Assembly (NCBI GenBank): GCA_029261855.1
Contig: JAJDAN010000089.1
Location: 372,001 to 436,000, forward strand
DNA from: Deltaproteobacteria bacterium
Lineage (GTDB): Bacteria > Myxococcota_A > UBA9160 > UBA4427
Direction: 5' to 3'
Length of the DNA: 64,000 nucleotides
Shown here: positions 54,856-62,500 of the stretch, piece by piece
Layout: each line of letters starts with the position of its first letter
How positions within the stretch are numbered: the stretch's first letter is position 1
Notes under the pieces: model-generated
The model's database searches: none
What the model saw: the letters and a program-made list of their open reading frames with translations, nothing else
What the model was told of the DNA's origin: nothing
Translations under genes and position numbers: made by a program

Positions 54856-56898
54856 ATGTCGCCGATGACGCCCCACGCCCGGACCCCGCCGCTCCCGCCC
54901 TGGGCCGTGGTCGCTATCGCCGGCGCCGGCACCGTCGTGGCCACGCTCTTCTTCTTCGGCTTCGATGAGCCCTTCACCCTGCGCGGCGACAACAAGCTCG
55001 TCCACTTCCCGATGAAGCTCGCCGCCTGGCAACAATGGGCAGACGGACAGCTCCCCGCCTGGTCGAACGGCTTGTGGTCGGGCTTCTCGCTCCTCGGCGA
55101 CCCGACTACGGGGGTCTGGTACCTGCCCCACTTCCTGGCCTTCGGACTGACGCCGGCACCGCATCTGCGCGCCTTCGACCTGGCGGCCGCCCTGCACGTG
55201 GGATGGCTCGCTGCGGGCAGCGCCGTCCTGCTTCGTCGCTTGGATGCGGGTGCGGTCGCCTGCGGACTCGCGGCGGTGCTCGTTCCCCTGGCGTCCCACG
55301 TGCTCGGCTGGACCGCCTACCTGCCGGGTTTCTCGGCGCTGGCCTGGTGGCCGTGGGTGCTGGTCGGTGCCGACCGACTCGTCGAGACAGCCGATCCCCG
55401 GGTTCCTCCTCGCGCGCTGGTTCTGGCTTCGATCCCCATCGGCGCCCAGGTGCTCGCCGGCTATCCAGAGCTCGGTCTCTACAGCGGCTGCATGGCGGCG
55501 GCGTGGATCCTCGCCGCCGGCGGCGAAGCGAGTATCTCGACGCGCTGTCTCCGTGTCGTCGCCCTTGGCGGCGCCGCCGCACTGCTCGCCGGACCGCAGC
55601 TGGTGCCGGGCGCCCTCTCGGCGCTCGACTCGGTGCGCGACGACGTCCTCGACGTCCCGGCCGTTCTCTCGGTGCAGGGAACATTCGCCGATGTCGTGGA
55701 CCCACGGGCCGGCGACTCGGCAGTCGCAGTCCTGTCGCCCTTCCTCGGCGCAGCGACCCTGGCGCTTGGGTCGGTCGCCGTCCTGCGCCGAACCCGAGGC
55801 AGCGGCGTACTGGCGGGAACGGCCCTGCTGACCGGGCTTCTCGCGCTGGGAGACCGCACGCCCGCATACGGCCTGCTGATGGCGCTTCCCGGCTTCGATC
55901 TGTTCCGCGGCCCACACAAGTTCTTTCTCTTCACCCAGCTCACGAGCCTGTGGCTGGCTGCGCTTGGCTTCGACGCCCTGCTTCGCAGCCCCCTGCGAAA
56001 GCGGTCGGCGACGTTGCTGGCCGGGACTCTCGCGTTCGCCGCCCTGGCTGAGCACGTTGTGTCGTTCGCGTGGCATCTCCCGCGCGTGGCCAGCAATCAC
56101 GTTCGCGCGGAAATCGAGATATCCGAGGCGATGGCGATCCTCGAGCCCGTCGCTGCGGCAGTCGCACGGGACGAGGGCCTTCCGCCGCCGCGGATCTACA
56201 CCGCGGCCTGGCTCCCGGGAATGGGCAGCCTACCCATGGTGGTGGGGCTCGAGATGACGCGTGGGGGCGACGTCGCAGTGCTCTCGCCGCGTCATCACCC
56301 GTGGATGCGGGCCAGCTTGCGTCCGGAGCAACGCGACGCGCTGGGTGTCGACTACCTCTTGCTTCGCGGCCCTTGCTCGAAGCGCCCGGGACGGGACCCC
56401 GTCGTTCTCGATGGCGAGGACTATTGCCTGCGAAGGAATCGCGACGGGCGCCCGCGCTACGAGCTGCTGGCCCACGTGCGGCGCGCGCGGGACTTCGACG
56501 AGATGGAGGCGGAGATGCGCCGTCCGCGGCCGCCCGCTCGGGTCTCGGTCCTGGCTCCGGAAGCCATGACGCTTCCAGCAGACGGCGGAGCCCCCGGCGA
56601 TGGCGGAGCGATCGAAGTGGTGTCGTACCACCCGGGGCACGTGGTGCTCCAGACGCGCGCCGGCGGGGATCGCATCCTGCTGATTCGCGAGTCCTGGAGC
56701 CCCGGCTGGACGGCCCGGATCGACGGCGAGAACACCGAGATCATGCCCGCGGCAGGGGTCTTCTTTGGCGTACGCGTTTCGCCCGGTTCCCACCGCATCG
56801 ATCTGGACTTCGAGGCGCCGGGCACCCGCAGCGGCATCGCGCTGGGCGTCGGGTGGCTCGCCCTGGCCGGCGTCGCGCTTCGGCGCGGCCGATCCTGA
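54856..56898 (+). CDS. YfhO-like multi-spanning membrane protein (GT-C fold)
   Basis: A 680-residue polytopic membrane protein. After TM1 (VVAIAGAGTVVATLFFFGF) comes a loop with FTLRGDNKLVHFPMK, then about 11 further helices to residue about 400, and finally a soluble periplasmic-type C-terminal domain (residues about 420-660) and a last helix (LGVGWLALAGVALRRG). The pattern matches YfhO and related GT-C glycosyltransferases that use polyprenyl-phosphate sugars to modify surface polymers. The DN in the first loop fits a catalytic acid position. The following amidohydrolase gene is 53 bp away and probably separate. Confidence 0.8.
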   Translation: MSPMTPHARTPPLPPWAVVAIAGAGTVVATLFFFGFDEPFTLRGDNKLVHFPMKLAAWQQWADGQLPAWSNGLWSGFSLLGDPTTGVWYLPHFLAFGLTPAPHLRAFDLAAALHVGWLAAGSAVLLRRLDAGAVACGLAAVLVPLASHVLGWTAYLPGFSALAWWPWVLVGADRLVETADPRVPPRALVLASIPIGAQVLAGYPELGLYSGCMAAAWILAAGGEASISTRCLRVVALGGAAALLAGPQLVPGALSALDSVRDDVLDVPAVLSVQGTFADVVDPRAGDSAVAVLSPFLGAATLALGSVAVLRRTRGSGVLAGTALLTGLLALGDRTPAYGLLMALPGFDLFRGPHKFFLFTQLTSLWLAALGFDALLRSPLRKRSATLLAGTLAFAALAEHVVSFAWHLPRVASNHVRAEIEISEAMAILEPVAAAVARDEGLPPPRIYTAAWLPGMGSLPMVVGLEMTRGGDVAVLSPRHHPWMRASLRPEQRDALGVDYLLLRGPCSKRPGRDPVVLDGEDYCLRRNRDGRPRYELLAHVRRARDFDEMEAEMRRPRPPARVSVLAPEAMTLPADGGAPGDGGAIEVVSYHPGHVVLQTRAGGDRILLIRESWSPGWTARIDGENTEIMPAAGVFFGVRVSPGSHRIDLDFEAPGTRSGIALGVGWLALAGVALRRGRS

Positions 56899-56951
56899 GC
56901 GACGGGTCAATTCCCCCTCAGGGCGCTCCTGCTTCGCTACGTTCGGACCCC

Positions 56952-58151
56952 ATGGCCTACATCGAAGATCGCCTCGTCCACGACGCCGACGCCCACATCA
57001 TGGAAACCCCGTCCTGGCTGCGGGACTACGCCGACCCCGGCATCCGAGACCGCGTGGCGATCCCGGGCTACGCGAACGAGCTGCGTCAAACCGGCGACAA
57101 CGACCAGCAGCTCGCCGATCTCGACGACGCATTCACGCGCATCGCGACGAAGCACGCGTCGGACGCCTACCGCGCAGAAGAAGCCGACGAGATCATGAAC
57201 CGCAAGAACTTCGCCGCCACGGGCTCGTTCATCGCAGACGACCGACCGCGCGCCCTCGACCTCATCGGAGTCGCCAGCCAGCTCGTCTTCAACACCTTCC
57301 ACAACCGACGCCTGCACGACTGGGAGCATTCGGGCGATCTCGATCTCGCCTACGGCACGGCACGTGCGCACAACCGGGGCATGCTCGACTTCTGCTCCGT
57401 CGACCGTCGCCTGCTCGCGACCTGCTACGTGCCGCTCGCGGACTTCGAACGCGCGCGTGCCATCGCCGAAGAGTCGATCGAAGCGGGAGCCGCCGCGTTG
57501 CTCGTCGCGTCGGGTTGCCCGAAGGGTCACTCCCCGAGCCACGTGGCCCTCGACCCGGTGTGGGCGGTTGCTCAGGAAGCCGGCGTCCCCGTCGTCTTTC
57601 ACGTGGGCGGTACCGGCGACCTGCTCGATGCGTCGTACTTCCAGAACGGACTGCCCATCCCGAAGGACTTCCACGGCGGCGAGGAGAACTTCCGCTCGGT
57701 GGACTACATGGGCATCCCGTTCCCGCCCATGCAGACCCTCGCCACCATGATCTTCGACGGCGTGCTGGAGCGTTTCCCGTCGCTCCGCATCGGGGTCATC
57801 GAGCAAGGTGCCATCTGGCTCCCGAGCTGGATCCGTCAGATGGAGTCTGCGGTCGAGGCCTTCGGCCGACACGAAGAGCGGCTCCAGAAGCTGTCCCTGC
57901 GACCCACCGAATACGTGCAGCGGCAGATCCGGGTGACCCCCTACCCCACCGAAGACGTCGGCTGGATCACGGATCAGGTGGGGCCGGACGTCTGCCTCTT
58001 TTCGACCGACTTTCCCCATGTCGAGGGCGGTAGACGCCCCTACGAGCGCTTCGAGCGCAGTCTGGGCGACGTAAGCGAACGTGTTCGCAATCGGTTCTAC
58101 GCCGAGAATTTCGTGGATCTGATGGGTCGCGGGCTGCCCGACGGGCTCTGA
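56952..58151 (+). CDS. Amidohydrolase family protein (ACMSD/LigY-like group)
   Basis: A 399-residue metal-dependent hydrolase of the amidohydrolase 2 family. DADAHIMETPSWLRDYA near the N-terminus carries the first metal-site residues (D-x-H), GVPVVFHVGG the metal-binding His, and FSTDFPHVEGG the catalytic Asp. The TIM-barrel length is usual. Such enzymes decarboxylate or hydrolyse ring-cleavage products and lactones. ATG 56952. It follows the YfhO-like gene on the same strand and is convergent with the nucleotidyltransferase gene (9 bp). A part in aromatic or cyclic-compound breakdown is likely. Confidence 0.9.
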   Translation: MAYIEDRLVHDADAHIMETPSWLRDYADPGIRDRVAIPGYANELRQTGDNDQQLADLDDAFTRIATKHASDAYRAEEADEIMNRKNFAATGSFIADDRPRALDLIGVASQLVFNTFHNRRLHDWEHSGDLDLAYGTARAHNRGMLDFCSVDRRLLATCYVPLADFERARAIAEESIEAGAAALLVASGCPKGHSPSHVALDPVWAVAQEAGVPVVFHVGGTGDLLDASYFQNGLPIPKDFHGGEENFRSVDYMGIPFPPMQTLATMIFDGVLERFPSLRIGVIEQGAIWLPSWIRQMESAVEAFGRHEERLQKLSLRPTEYVQRQIRVTPYPTEDVGWITDQVGPDVCLFSTDFPHVEGGRRPYERFERSLGDVSERVRNRFYAENFVDLMGRGLPDGL

Positions 58152-58160
58152 GCCCCCCGC

Positions 58161-58724
58161 TCACGGGGTTCGCGCGATCGCTTCCGCGAGGCGTGTGAGA
58201 CGTTCGTCTTCGGGACCGACGATCCGGGTGAGCCAGTCGCGCGCATAGTCGCCGTCGAACTCCTCGCCCAGGGCGAACAGCACCTCATCGATGTCGCGCC
58301 AGTCCTTCGCGCGATCGAAGATCGCCTTGAAGACCACCAGGTCTTCGGCGGACAGCACGTGGATCGTGTCCCCGTCACCGAACGGAACCCGGCGTCGACG
58401 CTCGTAGCAGCTGTCGTGGAAAGCGTCGTAGGAAAAGAACAGGTCGACGGGTGTAGCCTGCCAACGCACGCGCAGCTGTCCGTCGCGGGCGAGCCTCGCG
58501 CGCTCGTGCGTCCCGACCTCCTCGGCCCCGAGATCTTCGAGGGTGCCGAGCACGTCGCCCGCGTGATCGACGGAAGTAAAGACGTTGAGATCGAGGTCGA
58601 TGGTCGCCCGAGGCGCGGCATAGTAGGCGAGTGCAATGGCGCCGCCGAACGCGTGGGGGATGCGCCGCCGGTGCAGCTCGTCCTCGAGGGTCAAGAGCTT
58701 CTCGGAGAGAGACAGATCCGGCAT
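58161..58724 (-). CDS. Nucleotidyltransferase, AbiEii/MNT-like
   Basis: A 187-residue protein of the nucleotidyltransferase (pol-beta fold) superfamily. The core is HAFGGAIALAYYAAPRATIDLDLNVF, with the GG motif and the DLDL metal-binding acids. LSAEDLVVFKAIFDRAKDWRDIDEVL is the helical segment shared with AbiEii/MNT-type proteins. ATG 58724 is the sensible start; the frame upstream belongs to the partner gene region. It is 5 bp after the partner's stop, so the two are an operon. By analogy it could be the toxin of a type IV-like or MNT/HEPN-like module, but the partner is not a HEPN protein. Confidence 0.85.
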   Translation of the reverse strand: MPDLSLSEKLLTLEDELHRRRIPHAFGGAIALAYYAAPRATIDLDLNVFTSVDHAGDVLGTLEDLGAEEVGTHERARLARDGQLRVRWQATPVDLFFSYDAFHDSCYERRRRVPFGDGDTIHVLSAEDLVVFKAIFDRAKDWRDIDEVLFALGEEFDGDYARDWLTRIVGPEDERLTRLAEAIARTP

Positions 58725-58729
58725 CGCGG

Positions 58730-59230
58730 TCAGCTCGCGAGACGCGACGCAATCCGCGGGAAGCGCGGCTTCTCGGGTTGAGGCGGCGGCGGTCGGCTCG
58801 CAGCGATGCGTCCGTACAGATCGAGCAGGTCGCGAAGCGCGCGGCCCCGGTCCGCGGCGGTGGCGCCCACCCATTCGGACACGTCCTCGAGTTCATCCGG
58901 CAGCGGCTCTTCCGGGACCCGGAAGAGAGCGGCGCGGAGGACCGCGGCCAGGCGAGGGTCGAGGGGATCGGATCGGTGCAGCCGCGACAACAAGGCGCGG
59001 GCCTCGGGCTCGCGCGAGCGTTCGACGAAATCGACTCCCGCCGCTCGGGCCCTGCGGACCAGGGCCCGGGAATCGAAGGGCCGCTGTGCCCGCGCCGCGG
59101 CCCGGGACAGGACGTCCCGGGTCAGAGGCCCGCGGAAGCCGACCAGGCGTCTGGACCGAGGGCCCCGTGCCGTGGCGAGGCTCTCCCGGATCTCGAACCG
59201 GTCGGAGCCGCGGTGAACCAGATAGGCCAT
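58730..59230 (-). CDS. Small basic partner protein of the nucleotidyltransferase (possible antitoxin)
   Basis: A 166-residue Arg-rich protein with conserved-looking start (MAYLVHRGSDRFEIRESLAT) followed by helical segments. No HTH family is certain. It is the first gene of the pair and overlaps an inverted repeat at its start codon (59221-59243), an arrangement common for autoregulated antitoxins. Its stop is 5 bp before the nucleotidyltransferase start. The role as antitoxin is inference from gene order, size and the operator-like repeat. Confidence 0.65.
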   Translation of the reverse strand: MAYLVHRGSDRFEIRESLATARGPRSRRLVGFRGPLTRDVLSRAAARAQRPFDSRALVRRARAAGVDFVERSREPEARALLSRLHRSDPLDPRLAAVLRAALFRVPEEPLPDELEDVSEWVGATAADRGRALRDLLDLYGRIAASRPPPPQPEKPRFPRIASRLAS

Positions 59231-59243
59231 CGTAGTGCCTATC
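59221..59243. promoter_or_regulatory. Inverted repeat over the start codon of the possible antitoxin
   Basis: GATAGGC at 59221-59227 and GCCTATC at 59237-59243 are perfect 7-bp inverted copies, 9 bp apart, with the start codon (59228-59230) between them. Next to it is an unusually AT-rich stretch (about 59241-59290, including ACTATTTATGTAC) suited to a promoter read leftward. Together they look like an autoregulatory operator and promoter. Confidence 0.55.
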
Positions 59244-59405
59244 GTAACTATTTATGTACTTCTTGACATCCAGTCACGATTTCACCTGATTTGGCAGTCA
59301 CTTAGGAGATTCGATCTACTTCGTCCCCATCGGGAACAGGCCCGCGACCGGGCAGGCGGCGCCGGCGATGTACTCGATCATGACGTTGTCCGCGGGCGCA
59401 CGTCG

Positions 59406-59924
59406 TCAGTCGTCGCCGATCTTCCGCCGCAGAGTGGGCTTGCCGTTCTGCCCGCCGTTGGCGGCGTTCCAGCGCTGCCACTCGGGTCGCAGGATGCGTC
59501 GGCAACGACCCTTGGCGTTGTAGTCGCTGCAGTCCTTGTCGTACTTCCGCGGCTCGGCAGCTTTCGCCGGCGCCGGGCGCGGCGCTCCCGCGTTCGCCTG
59601 CCTCTGATTCCGCGCGCGCTGCTGGGCGGCCTGACGAAGTCGCGCCTTCCGCCTCTCCATCTCGCGAACCCGATCGTCGGGACGAAGCGACCCTCCCGCC
59701 GCGCGGCCCGCTGTTTCGCCGGTGATGCTGATCTCCTTCTTCAACACCTTCCGCTCGACCTGGTTCCGATATTCGGGCGGAACCTGACCGATGTCCTGGG
59801 TGAAGTGGAGCCGCCCCTTGGAGTCGACGTACTGGAACATCTCTGCGCTGGCCGCGGGCGCGAGCCACAGCATCGCCACCGACAGCACGAGCGGCACGGA
59901 CACGGCGACACGGGGAAGCGACAT
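59406..59924 (-). CDS. DUF4124 domain-containing exported protein
   Basis: A 172-residue protein. A signal peptide (LPRVAVSVPLVLSVAMLWLAPAASA, cleaved about residue 26) is followed directly by a DUF4124 domain (EMFQYVDSKGRLHFTQDIGQ), a short beta module usual in periplasmic proteins. The remainder is a Lys/Arg/Ala-rich, probably coiled or disordered stretch ending in a small cluster with two cysteines (KDCSDYNAKGRCRR). ATG 59924 is chosen at the signal peptide. It is divergent from the selenoprotein gene across 160 bp. Function unknown. Confidence 0.85.
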   Translation of the reverse strand: MSLPRVAVSVPLVLSVAMLWLAPAASAEMFQYVDSKGRLHFTQDIGQVPPEYRNQVERKVLKKEISITGETAGRAAGGSLRPDDRVREMERRKARLRQAAQQRARNQRQANAGAPRPAPAKAAEPRKYDKDCSDYNAKGRCRRILRPEWQRWNAANGGQNGKPTLRRKIGDD

Positions 59925-60084
59925 ACCTGGCGCTTCGTCCCCACCGGATCGTCGCTTGAGCGGCCACGCTCCCGCCGGCAACGCACCCGCAATGCGTGAG
60001 CAACCCACCCGCGCGTCCGGCGAACGCAGCGGCAACTCGAGCTTCGTCCGCTAGCGTTCGACACCCAAGAGGGGGCAGCGCGCC

Positions 60085-61329
60085 ATGACCATCGAACGAG
60101 ATGCACTCGGCTTCGACGCACCCGCACCGATTGGCCACCCCGGCCGATCCGGGTTGCCGGCTGGCCGTACGACGGGACCGGAGATCGGGGAGCCGCTTCC
60201 CGGTCTCAGACTGCCGGACCGGGACGGAAGGATCGTCGACCTGCATGCGGACCGCGGCGGAGCACCGGCCGTGGTGGTCTTCTTTCGCTCGGCCGTCTGG
60301 TGACCCCCTTGCTGGACGCAGCTCGGTGAGCTGCGCGACGCCCATCCCGCCTTCGAAGCCGCGGGTGTCAAGCTCTATGCAATCTCCTACGACGATCCGA
60401 AGGCGCTGCGCGCCTTCGGCGAACAGCAGCAGATCCCCTACCCGCTGCTCTCCGATATCGATTCGGAAGTCATCCGTCGCTACGGGATCCTGAACGATCA
60501 GGTCGAGCCCGGCGATGCGCTCTTGTACGGCATCCCGTACCCCGGCGTCTTCGTCAGTGACGGCGACGGGCGCGTCGTCTCGAAGTTCTTCCACGACAGC
60601 TACAAGAAGCGGGACAGCCCGGAGATCCTGCTCGACGCAGCACTCGGGCGGGTCCAGATCGACGAGAGCGCGCCGTGCGCGAACGCAGGGGATGACGCCG
60701 TGCGGGTCACCGCCCAGGTGCGCGGCGGCCGCGGGACGATCCGACAGGGAATCCTGCGACACCTCGTCGTGCGCTTCGCCGTGCGGGAAGGACTGCACAT
60801 CTACGGCGAACCGGTTCTCGAAGGCATGGTCCCCACTCGGGTCCGGCTTTCGGGGCCTCCCGGTCTCGTGGTGGAAGAACCCATCCTGCCGCCGACCGCG
60901 CGCGTCCATCTGCAGAGCATGGGCACCGAGCTTTCCGTCTGGAGCGGGATCGTCGACATCGTCGTGCCCTTCTACGCCGTGGGAGAACTCGCCAGTGAGG
61001 TGCGGCCCCTCGACCGCGATTCGGTGCAGCTCGAGATCGACATCGCGTATCAGGCCTGCAGCGACGACACCTGCCTGCTTCCCCGAACCGAGAAGCTCAC
61101 CCTCGACGTTCCGCTCGAGGTGGTCGACGTGCCATCCCTCGCCCTGCACCGGGGGCACGGTCAACGCGAAGGCGGCTACGACGCGACGCCGCACATGCTG
61201 CGGCTGCTCCTGCGCAAGGTCCGCGCGCATCCGCTCGGGCTCGTGCGCTACGTCTGGAAGAACGGGAAGCTCGAGCTCGCCGCGCGGAGACGCGCGCGAG
61301 CGGCCCGGAAGCCCGCTTCGGGGAGCTAG
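60085..61329 (+). CDS. Probable selenoprotein: UxxC redoxin fused to a DsbD-alpha-like domain
   Basis: A 414-residue protein if the in-frame TGA at 60301-60303 is read as selenocysteine (Sec73). Residues about 30-185 are an AhpC/TSA-type redoxin: GEPLPGLRLPDRDGRIVDL, VVVFFRSAVW, then U-PPC-WTQLGEL, where U occupies the first position of the CxxC active site and C76 the second. It continues with KLYAISYDDPKALRAF and YGIPYPGVFVSDGDGRVV. Residues about 205-355 resemble the N-terminal domain of DsbD (YQACSDDTCLLP, C-x4-C). No signal peptide. ATG 60085. Without Sec decoding, the 72-codon product would be a useless fragment. An 8-bp hairpin follows the TGA. A nonsense mutation is the alternative. 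Confidence 0.82.
60301..60335 (+). other. TGA codon and SECIS-like hairpin
   Basis: The TGA is followed, 13 bases later, by CGCAGCTC (60317-60324), loop GGT (60325-60327), and GAGCTGCG (60328-60335): a perfect 8-bp stem. The loop starts 22 bases after the TGA and contains G and U, as in the E. coli fdhF SECIS, whose apical loop presents a GGU to SelB. The distance lies inside the range usual for bacterial SECIS elements. The stem is also coding sequence, so chance cannot be excluded without alignment. Confidence 0.6.
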
Positions 61330-61420
61330 CCCCGATCCGTCATGCGGATCAGGGCGCGACTCCAATGCGCGCCCGGGAGCCCGCTACAGGGCGGCCCGCG
61401 CGGCATCCCGAGACCGCCGA

Positions 61421-61449
61421 CAGGATCTCACACCCGTGAGGTTCTCCTG
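61421..61449. terminator. Possible terminator hairpin between convergent genes
   Basis: CAGGATCTCAC and GTGAGGTTCTCCTG form an interrupted stem (CTCAC/GTGAG plus CAGGA/TCCTG) around ACCC, in the 208-bp gap between the selenoprotein gene and the convergent SGNH-like gene. GGTTCCG/GGAACT pairing nearby at about 61473-61501 may add a second hairpin. No T-run follows. Nothing else is seen in this gap. Confidence 0.4.
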
Positions 61450-61537
61450 TTCCTGCCGCATCCGCTCGCGAAGCCGGTTCCGAAGGGTTCTACCCGGAAC
61501 TCCGCGCGCTCGAAGCCAAGGCAATGACGCATTGGGG

Positions 61538-62500
61538 CTAGCGCGCTTCGCCGAAGCAGGACCGGATCACTGCTTCCGCGAAGAAGTCGCCACCCGTCGC
61601 GGTCAGGTGGTCCGGGTCGATGAAGAGCTCGTCCTGGAAGTCGATGCCGAGGTCCCGGTAGTCGACGTAGCGGGTACCGAGTTCGGCGGCGAGGTCGCGG
61701 AGTGCCCGGTGGGCGTCGACGAAGCGCTCGTCCTCTGCAGTCAGCGCGCGAACCCTTGGAGACACCGCCGTCCGAACGAGGCAGACATCTGCACCGCGAT
61801 CGATGAGGAACGCGAGCATCCGACGATAGGCCGCAAAGGACTCGCTGGCGCGGATGTCTTCGAGCGGACGGTTCTTGCGGACGATCTTCCCCGCCAGCTC
61901 GTCCCGCGCGTCGGGCTCGAGCTGCAGCATCTCGTACTGCAGCACTGCGTCGAAGGCATTGGCCGGCTGCTTGCGCACGTGAGCCTCTCGCACCCGCGCA
62001 ACGAGACCGAGTGGATCGCGAAGCTCGCCGATCTGACGCGCGACGCCGGGCTCGAAGATGTAGAGACGGAAAGGAAGGCCGAAGTTCTGCGTGAAGTACT
62101 CGTCGTGTTGCTGCGTGCCGGACCTCTCGCGCGCCCTGTTGAAGAGCTGCGGACTCGCGCCGACGATCACACGTCCGGGTTCCCGGTGTCGAAAGTACTC
62201 CCTGGCGACGATCTCGTTCGCCATCGTCGAAGACCCTCCGCCGGAAAGATTGACGAAGTCGTCGCGGGTGACGAACCCGCGGAAGGTGTGCGAGTCGCCC
62301 AGCACGACGTCAGTCCCGACGGCCCGATACACCAGGTCCACGCGATGGGCCCAGCCCTGCTCGAGAGGCACGACGAACAGACGCAGCAGGATCTCGGCGA
62401 TGAGCAGCGTGAGCGCGACGCCGATCCCGACGTCGACGGCGAACCGCTTCGCGTCCGCGCCCGTCTCGGCGCTAGAAGAATCGGTAGAGGAATTCAACAT
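61538..62500 (-). CDS. SGNH-like membrane-anchored protein, MBOAT partner
   Basis: A 320-residue protein with one N-terminal transmembrane helix (FAVDVGIGVALTLLIAEILLRLF). Its catalytic-type sequence lies outside: VVLGDSHTFRG (Ser/Thr position of block I) and DPDHLTATGGDFF (the Asp-x2-His of block V). This matches the AlgX/AlgJ/DltD-type SGNH partners of MBOAT acyltransferases. It overlaps the MBOAT gene by 29 bp, so the two are translationally coupled and likely form one acyl-transfer machine working across the membrane. Confidence 0.8.
   Translation of the reverse strand: MLNSSTDSSSAETGADAKRFAVDVGIGVALTLLIAEILLRLFVVPLEQGWAHRVDLVYRAVGTDVVLGDSHTFRGFVTRDDFVNLSGGGSSTMANEIVAREYFRHREPGRVIVGASPQLFNRARERSGTQQHDEYFTQNFGLPFRLYIFEPGVARQIGELRDPLGLVARVREAHVRKQPANAFDAVLQYEMLQLEPDARDELAGKIVRKNRPLEDIRASESFAAYRRMLAFLIDRGADVCLVRTAVSPRVRALTAEDERFVDAHRALRDLAAELGTRYVDYRDLGIDFQDELFIDPDHLTATGGDFFAEAVIRSCFGEAR

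Noticed and set aside
58725-58874. N-terminal extension of the nucleotidyltransferase
   Set aside because: It overlaps the partner gene in another frame and is Arg/Pro-rich without protein character.
59302-59408. In-frame continuation after the DUF4124 stop (TGA), encoding about 25 protein-like residues, as a second selenocysteine candidate
   Set aside because: The residue before and after the TGA is not a redox motif, no hairpin follows, and the DUF4124 protein already ends naturally. Chance read-through is more likely.
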